DNA from: Jaltomata sinuosa
Lineage: Eukaryota; Streptophyta; Magnoliopsida; Solanales; Solanaceae
Length of the DNA: 64,000 bases
Assembly (NCBI GenBank): GCA_003996215.1
Contig: QJPP01000833.1
Span: forward strand, 124,001-188,000
Reading direction: 5' to 3'
Shown: positions 44,700-56,600 of the stretch, one piece after another
Layout: each line of letters begins with the position of its first letter
Numbering within the stretch: the first letter of the stretch is position 1
The notes under the pieces: model-generated
The model's database searches: none
Told to the model about the DNA's origin: nothing
The model's input: only the letters and a program-made list of their open reading frames with translations
Translations under genes and position numbers: made by a program

Positions 44700-47600
44700 C
44701 AAATTATAGTAGAAAACCAGTGAACATAGCCGTGCTTTGCGCAATTATAAATGATATTTTATATTATAAATATACTGAAAAAATTACAAAAAATTTGTTA
44801 TCATAGATGAATAAAATGAAAAACAGAGACATTAATTTTATATGTTATAGCTTAAAGCTTTAATTTGTTTCTTCCAAATAAATGAGAATGAAATCTAATA
44901 TCTAAACTTTATCTAACTGAGAATGATTTATGTGGTATAAAGAGATATGGAAAGGTCTAATAGGAATTAAAGTAAGTATCATCTTATAACTACTAATTAC
45001 ATTTACGAATAAAATTATTATTATTTATACACTTAAGAAGACATATTTTTATATAAATTAACTTAAACTTTTCTTTTTACAGACAAAATATTTTTTGCAA
45101 GTGATAATATTTGAAGTAGATATTTTAAAAAACACCGCAAAAACCTTTTTTCTAGTTCCTTAACATTTCTCATAGTCAAATATAGATGTCTCCGAATAAT
45201 TTTGTTCTTGTTATAATTTCAATACCTATAATTATATATCACAATTTAAATTCACGAAACACATTAAAAGAAATTGTGTCCAAATAGAGATTTGCAAACA
45301 CTTCTACAAATCAAACTTCTGATGAATATAATAAGAGAAACGAAAATAAAATACACTTAACTAAGTAAAATATTGAATTATCTAAGATTTTGCTTTTCTC
45401 TAAAGAAATTCAAGAATTTAAGCATATTTCTAATATGTTTAAATATTTGAAACTCCCTAGGGCCCTAGCTATACTTGAGTAATTGTGGAACGGTAGGTAA
45501 TATTCAATTTTTTTTTTTTTTGTTAAATTATATATGATAAATCTATTTAAAATTTTGATTTCACTATAATAAAGTTATGATTTTATCCGAGCTAAAAATA
45601 ATTATTTAAACAAATTCACTCTTTTTTTTATTGAGATCAAATCTAAAACCCAAGAATAAGACAAACTAATGATTTGAGTTTTCCTCAATCAACTAATTCT
45701 TTCGATAACATTTATACCTAACCATATTGAAATAATTTTTCAAAATCGAGACCAAACCTTTTAATATTATGAAATAATGAAAATAATAATCAACTAATTT
45801 CAAAATGAAAAGACAATTTTCTATAAGCATCCTTTTTTAATTTTTTTTTATCTCATCTTCAATAACCGATCAACCCGTATTAGCAAAGAAGCCCAATACA
45901 ACATTAAGTGGTTATGTGTGGGACCGGGTTGATAAATAGCGGGTCTGTCAGGAGCGATAGTTTTATGCAATTATGTCGAAGCTTTGGCTTAGTCAGTTAT
46001 CTTCTCATCTTACTTCTATGGTCTAGTATCTCATCCCCTTTTGGTTATCTTTTTCATGTAATTCTACGATTTCTCCTTTAGTATTGTTCACTATTATCTT
46101 GTTGTTTCAATTCTCGATTGTAATTGATATTCATTAACTATAATATATGTTAGTGTTGTGTTGAGAAATTCGGGTTGTTACACATACGCTTAATTTGAGA
46201 ACAATGTAGAAAAAGCCTTTAATTCTCATTTGTTGTCTTCACCTCTTGCATCACAAAGACAGAATCCCATGGTCTGTATATAGCTAATTTTTTTGAATAG
46301 AGGAATACAAATAGAATCAGTTTTTTTTTATTCTTTGTGGTTTAAATACTTCTTCAATTTCATATGAAGGCTTAGGTTTTCATTTATAAAAGAAATATTT
46401 AGATAAAAAGAAAAATATAGCTAGATCACTAAATCGTAAATTTTATTATAATTAAGACAAACAAATTCTTCCTTCACAAATTGTGCAATTTATTTCATTT
46501 ATTTTTATTGTCTGTAACTGTAAGTATTCATCATTAATGCTCTCAATTTTTTTATGGTAGGTAATTTGTTTTAATTTCAAGATTATAAATCTCAAGCTTA
46601 CCTATAAATATTTTGTGTGGCATGATAATATATTTTTTATACTAACAGAGCATAAATTAAAATTCATTAAATAAATCTTATGTTACATTTCTTTTTCAAT
46701 TTTCCTTGCTTTTTTTTTTTTAAATTTAAATATATGCACTTCTTTTAATCACGTGGCATGTATATATAGGTTGTTTCTCATGGGACTAAGCAGGTTTGAA
46801 AAAAATTGAAAGAACATCTCAATGACATTTAAACTATGCTTCTATTGTAGTTTTGGGGTTAGCAAAAAAGAGGAAAGAGTGGGGGGAGTTGATGGTATTA
46901 TGTTTAGTATTGCTTTTGCAAGTCATAAAAGATCAAAGAATAATGTAGTTTAAATAAAGAGTTTTCTCTTATGATTATTATTTATACCCATTATATTAAT
47001 TAATCTATCGAGATAATTATATCACAGTGCAGAATAGATCATTAGAATAAATCGAAATCATGCAAAATGGGAGTTTGACCATCAAAAACACTATTATCAA
47101 CATGTTTTTTTTTTAAAAGGTGAAGAGTGACTCTGCCACATAATATTCTCAAATGATTTATTAAGTTTACCACCTATGCAAAAAAATGAGTTTTGTATTT
47201 ACTTGTTATTGAGGAGTAGCCAATATATCTATATACTCATTTGTATAGATGGATCTAGTAGAGTTATCAAAGTTGAAAGAATAGAAAGACATGTATTTGA
47301 CCTCCTTTACAAAGAGTTTATTAGACTGACTTTCACCTTGAGGTGCAAATATTTTATACATATGATACTTTATTTGTACAAAAGAAAAAATAATATCTAC
47401 TATGTTTCTCTCTTTTTTTATTTTTTATTTTTTATGTGAAGGTATTTGATTGAGTATATAATTTAAGAAATTAAATAAAATTAAATAAAATTTTGACTAA
47501 AAATCAAATATATGTAACGTATCAAAATTATCATACTAAATAGGTGCTGATAAGAGTTCTACATGTCTTTTCATTTTGTATCTCGTAGGTCTCAGCAAAT

Positions 47601-48850
47601 TATGTCATTTATGATAAGATGGGAGATGTTATGATTAATAGCTTGTTTGGTAAAACTTTTAAAATTAATTTATTTTGATTTTTTTTTTAAAGTACGTTTA
47701 GAAACACTTTACCGAGAAATAATTTATATTTGACTAATCAAATTAGAAAGCACTTTTATATCTATATAATTAAATAGAAGTGCCACTTGTTGCCTCTTTT
47801 ACTATTACTGGACATTCTCTTTTCCTTGTGCCACTGCCATTTTCACTTGTGATCATGAAAGTTTTAACTATTATATATATTGATAGTAAAATTTTTATTT
47901 AAATATTATTAGTGTCACGTAATGTGTTATTTTTTTTATTTTTAAATAATTAATTTTACTTATTACAGACAGTTATCTTTACTAAAGGTTACAATTCTGG
48001 AAGAGTGATTAAAAGGTCATATTTGTAAATTATAGTAATTCAGTAAGTGTATGTGTCTCGATTTGTAAGTATATTCGTGTGCCTAATTTTTGATTGACAG
48101 AGTTATTTGATACGTTTTATGTATTGACAATTACAAGAATAATTATGAATTTAGATCACTTAAAAGGTGATTGTACATAACTTTTTTTACTCTACAATAA
48201 GTAGTAATTAAATAACATAAACATGTTACATTATATTGATTGTATAAAAATACATCACACTATCAATACATATAATTTAAATCATAATTTTTTTAGGCGA
48301 CTTGATTGTATGTCAATATGTAGAAGTTAAAACTCTAAAAAAAAATAAAAAATAGAAGACGAATCATAATTTCTATTTAAACTGTAAATTGATGAGATGA
48401 CACACCTCAGATCTTTTCAGTTTGTAAGTATTCTTTATGAAAGTAAGAAATTAAAAGGCTTAATTCAATTTATTGTTTCTTTGCTAAAAGGCTTATCACT
48501 AGCCTATTTTCATCAAAACAAAAAAAGTATCTCTCACTTGAATTTATCACATGTAGGGCATTAATTTAGGCTGCTTAAATTTAATCCACGTTTGTTGTTT
48601 ATTTGCACCTTTTTGATATTTTTTGGTTTGGACTTTGGATTTCTTCTTTGTTCTTACTAATTATATTATATGCTGGAATTCTTTTTCCTCTTTAATTTGA
48701 TTTTCTTTGTATTTGGATGGTTGTTGGGGATATTATAATACAGGTCAACAAGATGCATTATTCCACAAAATTAACATACTGTACTCTATTAAGTTTTGAG
48801 TATAAGTTTGTGCTTTATTTTTAATTTTAATTTTGTACAATTTGTTATTC
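44700..48850. other. AT-rich intergenic DNA, nothing recognised
   Basis: About 4 kb of very AT-rich sequence with homopolymer runs. A stretch at 45890-46190 ('gtgtgggaccgggttgataaat...cgggttgttacacat') is richer in GC and could be an LTR scrap. No gene is supported. Confidence 0.5.
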
Positions 48851-48954
48851 TTCAAGGTGATAAACTTTGACTTGCGTCTTCCCAGTGAAGTAGAGCCGTC
48901 TTCATGGTGCCTCAACAATCTCAATGGTGATGTTCAAAGCGTGACAAACTGGGT

Positions 48955-49074
48955 CAAATTGAGGAGGTTATTGTGGAGATAGATTTTCAGTTCGTGAACC
49001 AAATGTCTCACATGTCAACTCCAGACTTGAGTCTCGGAACCAGAACCATTCAACTATTCTTTGAATGGACAGAG
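48955..49074 (+). other. Exon-like open stretch of unknown origin
   Basis: An open frame reads VEIDFQFVNQMSHMSTPD and then 'LSLGTRTIQLFFEWTE', ending at GAG|GTTGGT, a possible donor site. It is in a locally GC-richer patch (48860-49080). I do not recognise the protein, and there is no partner exon nearby. It may be a pseudogene or transposed gene fragment. Confidence 0.2.
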
Positions 49075-49965
49075 GTTGGTCTCTCTTTGTTAATCCATTT
49101 TTATGTAGTATATTGTCTCTGGTTCAAGAAAGGCTAATTGAATTTGTATAATGAAATTTATATCGAGAATGGCATGCTTTTAAGTTAATGTGGGAAATGG
49201 GATTATCATAATTGAGTTTCTATTATGAAATTTTATCATATATGTGATATCCTTGTTAATAAGTGTGGGTCTGTTGGACGACCAAAAGATCTTGATCGTT
49301 CACATTCTTTGATCGGACGGACTTTATTTCATTCCTTACATTTTCTAGCCAAGGGTATTTTCGGTATTATTTAAATTTTGTGCTATAACAACATTGTACC
49401 TAACTGTTTGAGTAGAGTTGACACAAGACACTTTATTAATAAATGACTTTAATCAAATAAAAACATTTTTTCCCCATTACTAGCCTTGTATCTTTTTCTT
49501 TCTCAAAAAAGATCTACTACTCAAATCTATGATCAAGTGTAGCCAAGAGAATTTGGTCCCAACCAATTTCACACATGGAAATTCATCTTTGGTTTTCTTG
49601 GAACCAACAATTTATATGCTCAGGAAATGTAAATAGATTATAATTTCTTCTTAAATAAAACGTGCACGGTTCGAAACTCAAATCAATAATATATATCCCT
49701 CAACTTTTCTTCACTTAAATACCGAACTTTTGTCTGTGACATAATACAAACTGATAACGTGCGTCAAACCCACACATCACTCGTGATGAGCTCTTAGCAA
49801 ATGAGTAAATCTTGGTGTCATTATTGTATGTTGGTAAAGATGAAACAAACGTTACTGCATTTTCTGCAGGTCTTATGCTACAATTCCAAGATGACCAACT
49901 CACACTTGGAAGTTTCCATCATTGCAACAGAGTAACTCGTACTGATATGTGCATACGACTCTAAA

Positions 49966-50144
49966 GGCTCGTTTGGTATGAGGGACAAGGGATAATAATC
50001 TCGAAATAAAATGCAGGACTATTTTATGCTGCGTTTGGTAAGAGTATTAGTTAGTCCAGGAATTATTTATACTACACTGATGGAATAAGTTATCCCAATC
50101 CATGGGATAACTTGTCTATCCCATTCCCCGTACCAAACGACCCC
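49966..50144. mobile_element. MITE with GTCGTTTGGTA ends
   Basis: Inverted ends GGCTCGTTTGGTATGAGGGA and CCCCGTACCAAACGACCCC, with an inner 'gggataacttgtctatccc' pair. No clear target duplication. It lies about 550 bp past the MBD stop codon. Confidence 0.6.
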
Positions 50145-50687
50145 TGATTGACAAACCAGGTAAACAAGAGGAAACACAAGCAGAAAATAAAATCAAACAT
50201 CTCTCATCTTCACAAAGAAGTAAGCGAACCGCGAAATACTACCTGAGAAGCTATCAAAATAAAGATTAATTCCACTGGCCACAACAAGCTCATACTAGCA
50301 TAAACCTGCAACTTCTAAAGAAATCACGAGACTTGAATTGATAAGAGTAGACACTAACTGAACATGGACTCATTACAACTTACGTTACTGAGTTCAGTCA
50401 CAACATTGTACATGGATCTCAGTGAACTACAAATTCCGTCCAACGGAAGGTCTAATCTATGATGTAAGGTTTACAGATCTCTTTCAGCTATAAATTCTTC
50501 CAGAGGACAAGGCTGCAATTTAGGACCTAAATCTATGATTTTACGTACAGGTTTCTCATGAACAGTCAAGAGTATCTACCATAGACAACAACACTACAGT
50601 CACTGAAGAAATGAAACAAGGGTAAAAGGTCAGAGAGAACGAGAGAGCAGGGTAAGAGGATAGCATAGAAGGGCTCCATGTCACTAC

Positions 50688-53600
50688 TCAAGGTTTGACC
50701 TCATCAGACTTGATTCCGTTATCAGTGACTTCTTCCTCCACCTTCTTGCTTGAGCCAGTGTTGATAGAAGCATTTTCATCTTCTTTCGCTGTTTCAGTGT
50801 GCTTCTGTTCCACTTTCTCATGAACCTCTATATCCCTGCCTTCCTCGTTCTTACTAGCTTCAGCAACATCAGCTTCTTTCTGGACCTCTTCCACCACTGA
50901 TGCCTCTTGAACATCCTTGGGATGTTCAACATGTTCAACATCTTCTGCCATGTTTACATCTTTGTCAACCACAGCATCAACATCAGCATCTTTGATCTCC
51001 TCAGCTTGCACAGTTACAGCATCAAAAGCTTTTCTGCTTCGTTTTGTTCGAGTCTTACGTTCTACTGCAGGTGCAGCTGCCCTTGCCTTTCCAATGATCC
51101 TTGTGGATCTTCTCGGAGTGTCACCACTGCCCCAGTCAAAGTCAGTGATTTGCGGACCACCAGGGTGTGACTTGAGGTATTGCTGCAACTGTGTTTTTGT
51201 AGTGATATGCTCCCCTGTTGGAGCAGTAAATACAATCTCATTTCTTTTTGGGATCCCTTCTTGCTTAGGCAGAAACTGAAAAACAAAAACAGAAAAGAAT
51301 GGCCATTAGTTTTCGAAAAGATCTCCATCATTCTCCTTTTATATTCCTCATCTTCTATTGGGCTGGCTGCTAAATTGGAGAGTAAACATGGAAAGGAAAT
51401 AAAAACCAAAAATTCAGAAAGACAAGAAACTACTTGAAAGATGGAAAAGGAAATCAAAAGGCAAAGCTCACAAGGAAAGGAAGCTACTTCACGACATCAA
51501 GAGAAGATAATGATGAATTCTTGATAAGCAAGTAATATATAACTATATGTCTCAGCTAATATCCACCATGTTCCAACTGTTTTTAGTACAGAATTTGGAA
51601 CATGCACAATCCCATTACAGTTCAGTAAAAAAAAATCAATCACAGCACAACTGTTTCCCACAAGTAGTTCTTCCTGATCCGATGGGATTCTGAAGAGTTC
51701 CAAATCGTATTTATCAACTTAATCCTAAAAACAAAGAAATCCTACAGACTACTAGCACACACTGTAGATATACAAGCAATATATATTTAATGAAGAAGCA
51801 GCAAAAACCCAGCCAAAAGTTTCCTGAAATCAGTAACACATTATTGTCTATGGCATATAAAATACAAACCAAAGCAATAACTTAGTACTACAATAGACAC
51901 AAGCTTTACAAATGAGACAGCTCTGTCAAAACTGCTGGTCATAATGCCTTCCATGTGAATAGATGGCCAGTGAAATAAGCATTAATGTGAGTAAAACTTT
52001 TTACGAAAAAAAGGAACTTGTTACTATTTTTAGGAAGAAAGAATTATTTTGTGCCACAACCCAAGTAGAACTGACATTTCATTGAATCTAATTAATAAGA
52101 TACTTCAACAAACTAGTAGAGGATAACAACATCACCCTACAATTGCGTAATTTTACAACAACAACAACATACCCAGTGTAATCCACAAAGTGGGGACTGA
52201 GAAGGGTAGAGTGTACGCAGATCTTACCCCTGCCACAGAGGTAGAGAGAGAGGTTGTTTCCGACAGACCCTCGGCTTAACGTAAAATCAAATTCCAAGAA
52301 AGTCACCAAGAGGATGCTACCCACACACACAATTCATAGACCCGACTTAGACAAATAAGATAATCGTAAGATGTAAACTAAATGGATTGAACATATTCTA
52401 GAAATTTTAACAATAAGCATATTGAAATAAATGATGTTATCATCATTAATGGGCAAGATAGAAGCCAAGGTATTGAATGAGAGAACAGAACAGTAATTAC
52501 AAAATCAGTCTCAGATTCTGAAAATGCCGAGAACTTCATTAAGAGAAAATGCCTCCATACAAGGAAGGCAAATCATAGATGCTTCATCCATTTCAAGGAT
52601 GTTTGACCAAGATAGGGTCAGAAGGATGCAGGTTGTTACAATACCCTGATGTTGATCTAGTTATAAGACGCTGCAAGATGAAATCAGATTTTTCTTCATA
52701 CGACATATGGTGCTGGTTCATTTAGAGAGAACCTGCAATCTCTTGAGTTAGAGTACTCAAAAACTGGAACAATTTTCTGCTCATCTTTTCCTTAAATTCA
52801 AATAACGTTAAATACAACATTGGTCGGTTAATCACTGAGCTAATAACAGATAACTTCCTACTACTATTGAAATGAGAAAATGGAGGAAAAACCTCCTTTC
52901 TACTAATAACTGCTACAACGAAACAGAACTAATAAACAGATAAGTTGTCCTTACTGCTAATAACTGCTACAATGAAATAGGAAAACATAATTAATAAATA
53001 AGCTGAACTAATCTACTTCCTAATTTCTTTAAATGTTCCATGCATAAACCATTGGTAGACTAACGGGGTGCTAATATTACTCCCCTCCTCCAAATCGCGC
53101 TTGTCCTCAAGCACTAAGTGTGGAAAGTACTAGTATTTCCCTCTTTTTCAGCAAACTCTTCCTCATCGTCGAATCAATCGAGAATAATTTCTTGTACTAA
53201 TGGCCCCAAGTGAACAGTTCATCACAGTTGAAACAGAGTCCCTCAAGCCGTCTTTCATCCATTTCAAATCTGATCAATTTCTTCACAAATCTAGTGGCTT
53301 GTTAAGGTGAGAAATTTGTTGTCTTTGATCTACATGGATCTAACAATTGCGAACAAAGGGGTTGTTCCTTGCATTCATAAAATCGAGAAATACTCATTAC
53401 TGTAGCCAAATATGGAGGACTATGCAACTCTACCTCAATTGTTATGTAATCGGCAAGACCGCTAATGTAAAGTTCAATTTTTTGGGCTTGTGTAAGGATA
53501 CCAACCAGTGAAACCAATATATCAAACCTTTCTTGGTAATCTACCACAGATCCAATTTGGCATAACATAGCTAATTCTCCCAACTTTTGACTTCTAAATT

Positions 53601-56600
53601 GGTGGTCCAAAACGAAGGTTGCATTGACGTTTGAACTCATCCCAAGAGCATCGAGGCATATCTTTCTCTAGTTGAAGAAACCAGAGTTGTAAAATTCCTT
53701 CCAAATGAAAAGAAGCAAGTCCAATTTTTTCTTCTTCTGGTGTTTGCTGGTGTCGAAAGAAATGCTCGCATCTGTTCAGTCATCCCAAGGTCTTCGTGGC
53801 CACAAAATCGTGGAAACTCCAACTTTTTTTGATAACCTTAAAACTCCAACTTTGTATAGTTAGGATTCATGGAATTCCCACTAGTTTTTGATCCTGAACC
53901 GGCAGCCATTATTTTACCTTTCCAACTTCGATTGTGACTATCATTTTCAGTTGCTCCAACATCTGCCTCTGAATTTGCTAAATCCTGCGTGAGTTCATCC
54001 AAGCGAGCATTTATGGTCTTGTCTTGCTACATTGGTTGGGCGTTCTTCTAGGAACAAAGTCAACAATTGTGTCAATTGTTGCTGGGTTAGATCTCCCATA
54101 ACTGTTATCTCTGATACCAAGTTGTTACGGTTCCCTGATATGGATCTAGCTATGGGATGCTGCAAGATGAAATCAGATGTTTTCTTCTTACGACCTATGG
54201 TGTTGGTTCGTTGAGAGAGAACCTGCAATCTCTTAAGTTAAAATACTAAAAAACTGGAATAAGTTTCTGCTTATCTTTTCACTGAATTCAAATAACTTTA
54301 AATACAACATTGGAGGATTAACCACCCACCTAATAACGAAGGAAATAACTTACTACTACTACTGAATGACTCCTTAGTACTAATAACTGCTACAATGAAA
54401 TAGGAAAACATAATTAATAGATTAGTTGTCCTTACTGCTAATAATTGCTACTGTTAAGAGTCCCAAATCGGAAAAGGGATGGGCAATTGATCTCCTTATA
54501 TGGACTTGGGCAATCCTCCCCTCATGAGCTAGCTTTTGGGGTTGAGTTAGGCCCAAGATCCATTTCTCACATGGTATCAGAGCCGGGCCCATCCCAAATC
54601 TTTGTTCACCGATGTTGGGCCCCTATATTGTATCTTCCATGCTCCAGTTAACGAGGTCTGGGCGTGCAAGGGAGTGTTAAGAGTCCCAAATCGGAAAAGG
54701 GATGGGCAATTGATCTCCTTATATGGACTTGGGCAATCCACCCCTCATGAGCTAGCTTTTGGGGTTCAGTTAGGCCCAAGACCCATTTCTCACAGCTACA
54801 AAGAAATAGGATAACATAATTAATAAATAAGTTGAAGTAATCTACTTTCTTTAAATTTTCGATGCGTAAACCGTTGGTAGACTAAAGGGGTGCTAACGCA
54901 AGTGTTATGTAAAATTTAGACATAAAAAAGGCATTGATTGTGTTAACTGGTCTTTCCTTTTTGGTAGGATGAATGTATGGTTTTACCAAATTTTTGTCGA
55001 ACCAGACTTTGGGTTTTGTTAATAGGTAGATTAAATGAATTAAATTCTGCATCACTTTTGTCAAGTGATGATATGTGACAATATCCACCATAACCAAATT
55101 AGGGATGATTTGGAAACAATGTGACTATATCCAACATTTTGTATGCTGATGACACATAAATTTTCTGTGAGGTAAAAGAGGAACAATTGTGGTCTCCAAA
55201 AGTTGTAGTTGAAGCTGTTTTTGTAGTAGCATATAAATCTGACTGAAGGGGAACATGTTGATTTATAGGACACGATAAATGTCTTTTTTGTTGTTTAAAT
55301 AATAACATAACTTAATAGGAACATGATTTATAGAAAAGGGAAACGAGTCTGAGATAGTTCGGGCATATGAAATGGAGGCGTGCGGATGCACCAGTTAGGA
55401 GGTGTGAGAGGTTGGCTGTAGCAGGAGTTAGGAGAGGTAGAGGTAGACCGGAAAAGAACTGGGGGGAGGTGATTAGAGATGACATGTCACAACTTAGCCT
55501 ACTGAGGACATAAACCAAGATAGGAAGATATAGAGGCCGAAGATTAGAGTAGAAGGTTAATAGGCAGTCGAGTGTGGTCGCCCGTTAGATGGGAGAGGCA
55601 TTGGGCTTGCCCAATATCCTCTTCTCATTATTAGTAGTATTTGGCAATCGTGTAGTTTCTTAATTCTTCAATGTGTTTCTACGGGTTGTTGCTTCATTTT
55701 GCTTTGTATCTTTGAATAACTTCCTTTTGAGCCGAGGATCAACCGAAAACAACCTCTCTACCCCACAAAGGTAGGGTAACGTCTACATACAACTTACCTC
55801 CCACACCCCACTTGTGGGATCACACTGGGTATGTTGTTGGTTATCAAAGCTAAATATGACACGAAAAGTCCATGACGGATCAAGCCTATAATTCATCTCA
55901 ATATGCAGCTTTATGAAAGAATATCAAGATGCTATGGGTGGATTTTAAATTTAGTAAAACTAGAGGTTGGTAAGAGGAAGAAAATAAAAATATGGTGAAA
56001 TGCATGGATACAAGACATTCTTTACAAGATGTTCTCCCGATACGCTGCATCATTACAGAAATAGGAGTACATCGATACTTGCAAGATGGGTGACGGATGG
56101 GAGGTCAAATTCAGGAGAAAATTCTATGACCAGGAAGTTGATAGAGTTGCGCAGTTTCTCGGCGAGAAGGGTATCAGAGAGCTATCCCACATCTAGCTCC
56201 AATCATGAAAACCGAGAAGTGTGGCTTTTGGTTGAATCGGGAGAGAAGCAATTAATAGCCTTAGAGAATTTATGGAAAAACAAGGCACCTTTATGAGTGG
56301 TGCGCTTCTCTTAAATTGCTATGTATACAAGCTCAAAAAAGCTTCAAAGAAAGGGAATATCATGATTGTCACTTAAGAGAAGATTGGTTCTAGGTTTATT
56401 CCTAGAAGCATTAAAAGCATTTAAGTTAGAAGTCCTTTTGGAGTAGAAAAAATATCTTAAAATACCATTTTTGCCGTCCATTAGCAAGAGTTCATCACAT
56501 AACTGAAAACTCCAATCCCTTAGGTTGTGTATTTTTTCTTCATCTGCGTCTTTCTTCATTAAACTCGCGGTTTATTTGTGTTTTGCGCTTAAAACCCCAA

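Larger units (their letters stand above)
52632..54896 (-). mobile_element. Ty3/gypsy derivative: two LTRs, gag remnant, no pol
   Basis: Left LTR 52632-53077 and right LTR 54124-54896 share a long series of words ('gctgcaagatgaaatcagat', 'gagagaacctgcaatctctt', 'aaatacaacattgg', 'accgttggtagactaa'). The right LTR is lengthened by a TRIM insertion; without it, it is about 425 bp. Next to the right LTR, on the minus strand, TGGTATCAGAG (54119-54109) is an initiator-Met primer site, which sets the element as minus-strand. The inside has gag only. Reverse transcriptase, RNase H and integrase are absent. Confidence 0.85.

Noticed and set aside
50907..51279. Plus-strand open frames of 87 and 120 codons opposite MBD exon 2
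   Set aside because: Antisense shadows of the acidic, repetitive MBD tail.
56000..56296. Open frame of 98 codons that might be a gene
   Set aside because: It overlaps a LINE-1 fragment, whose protein pattern is found in a different frame.
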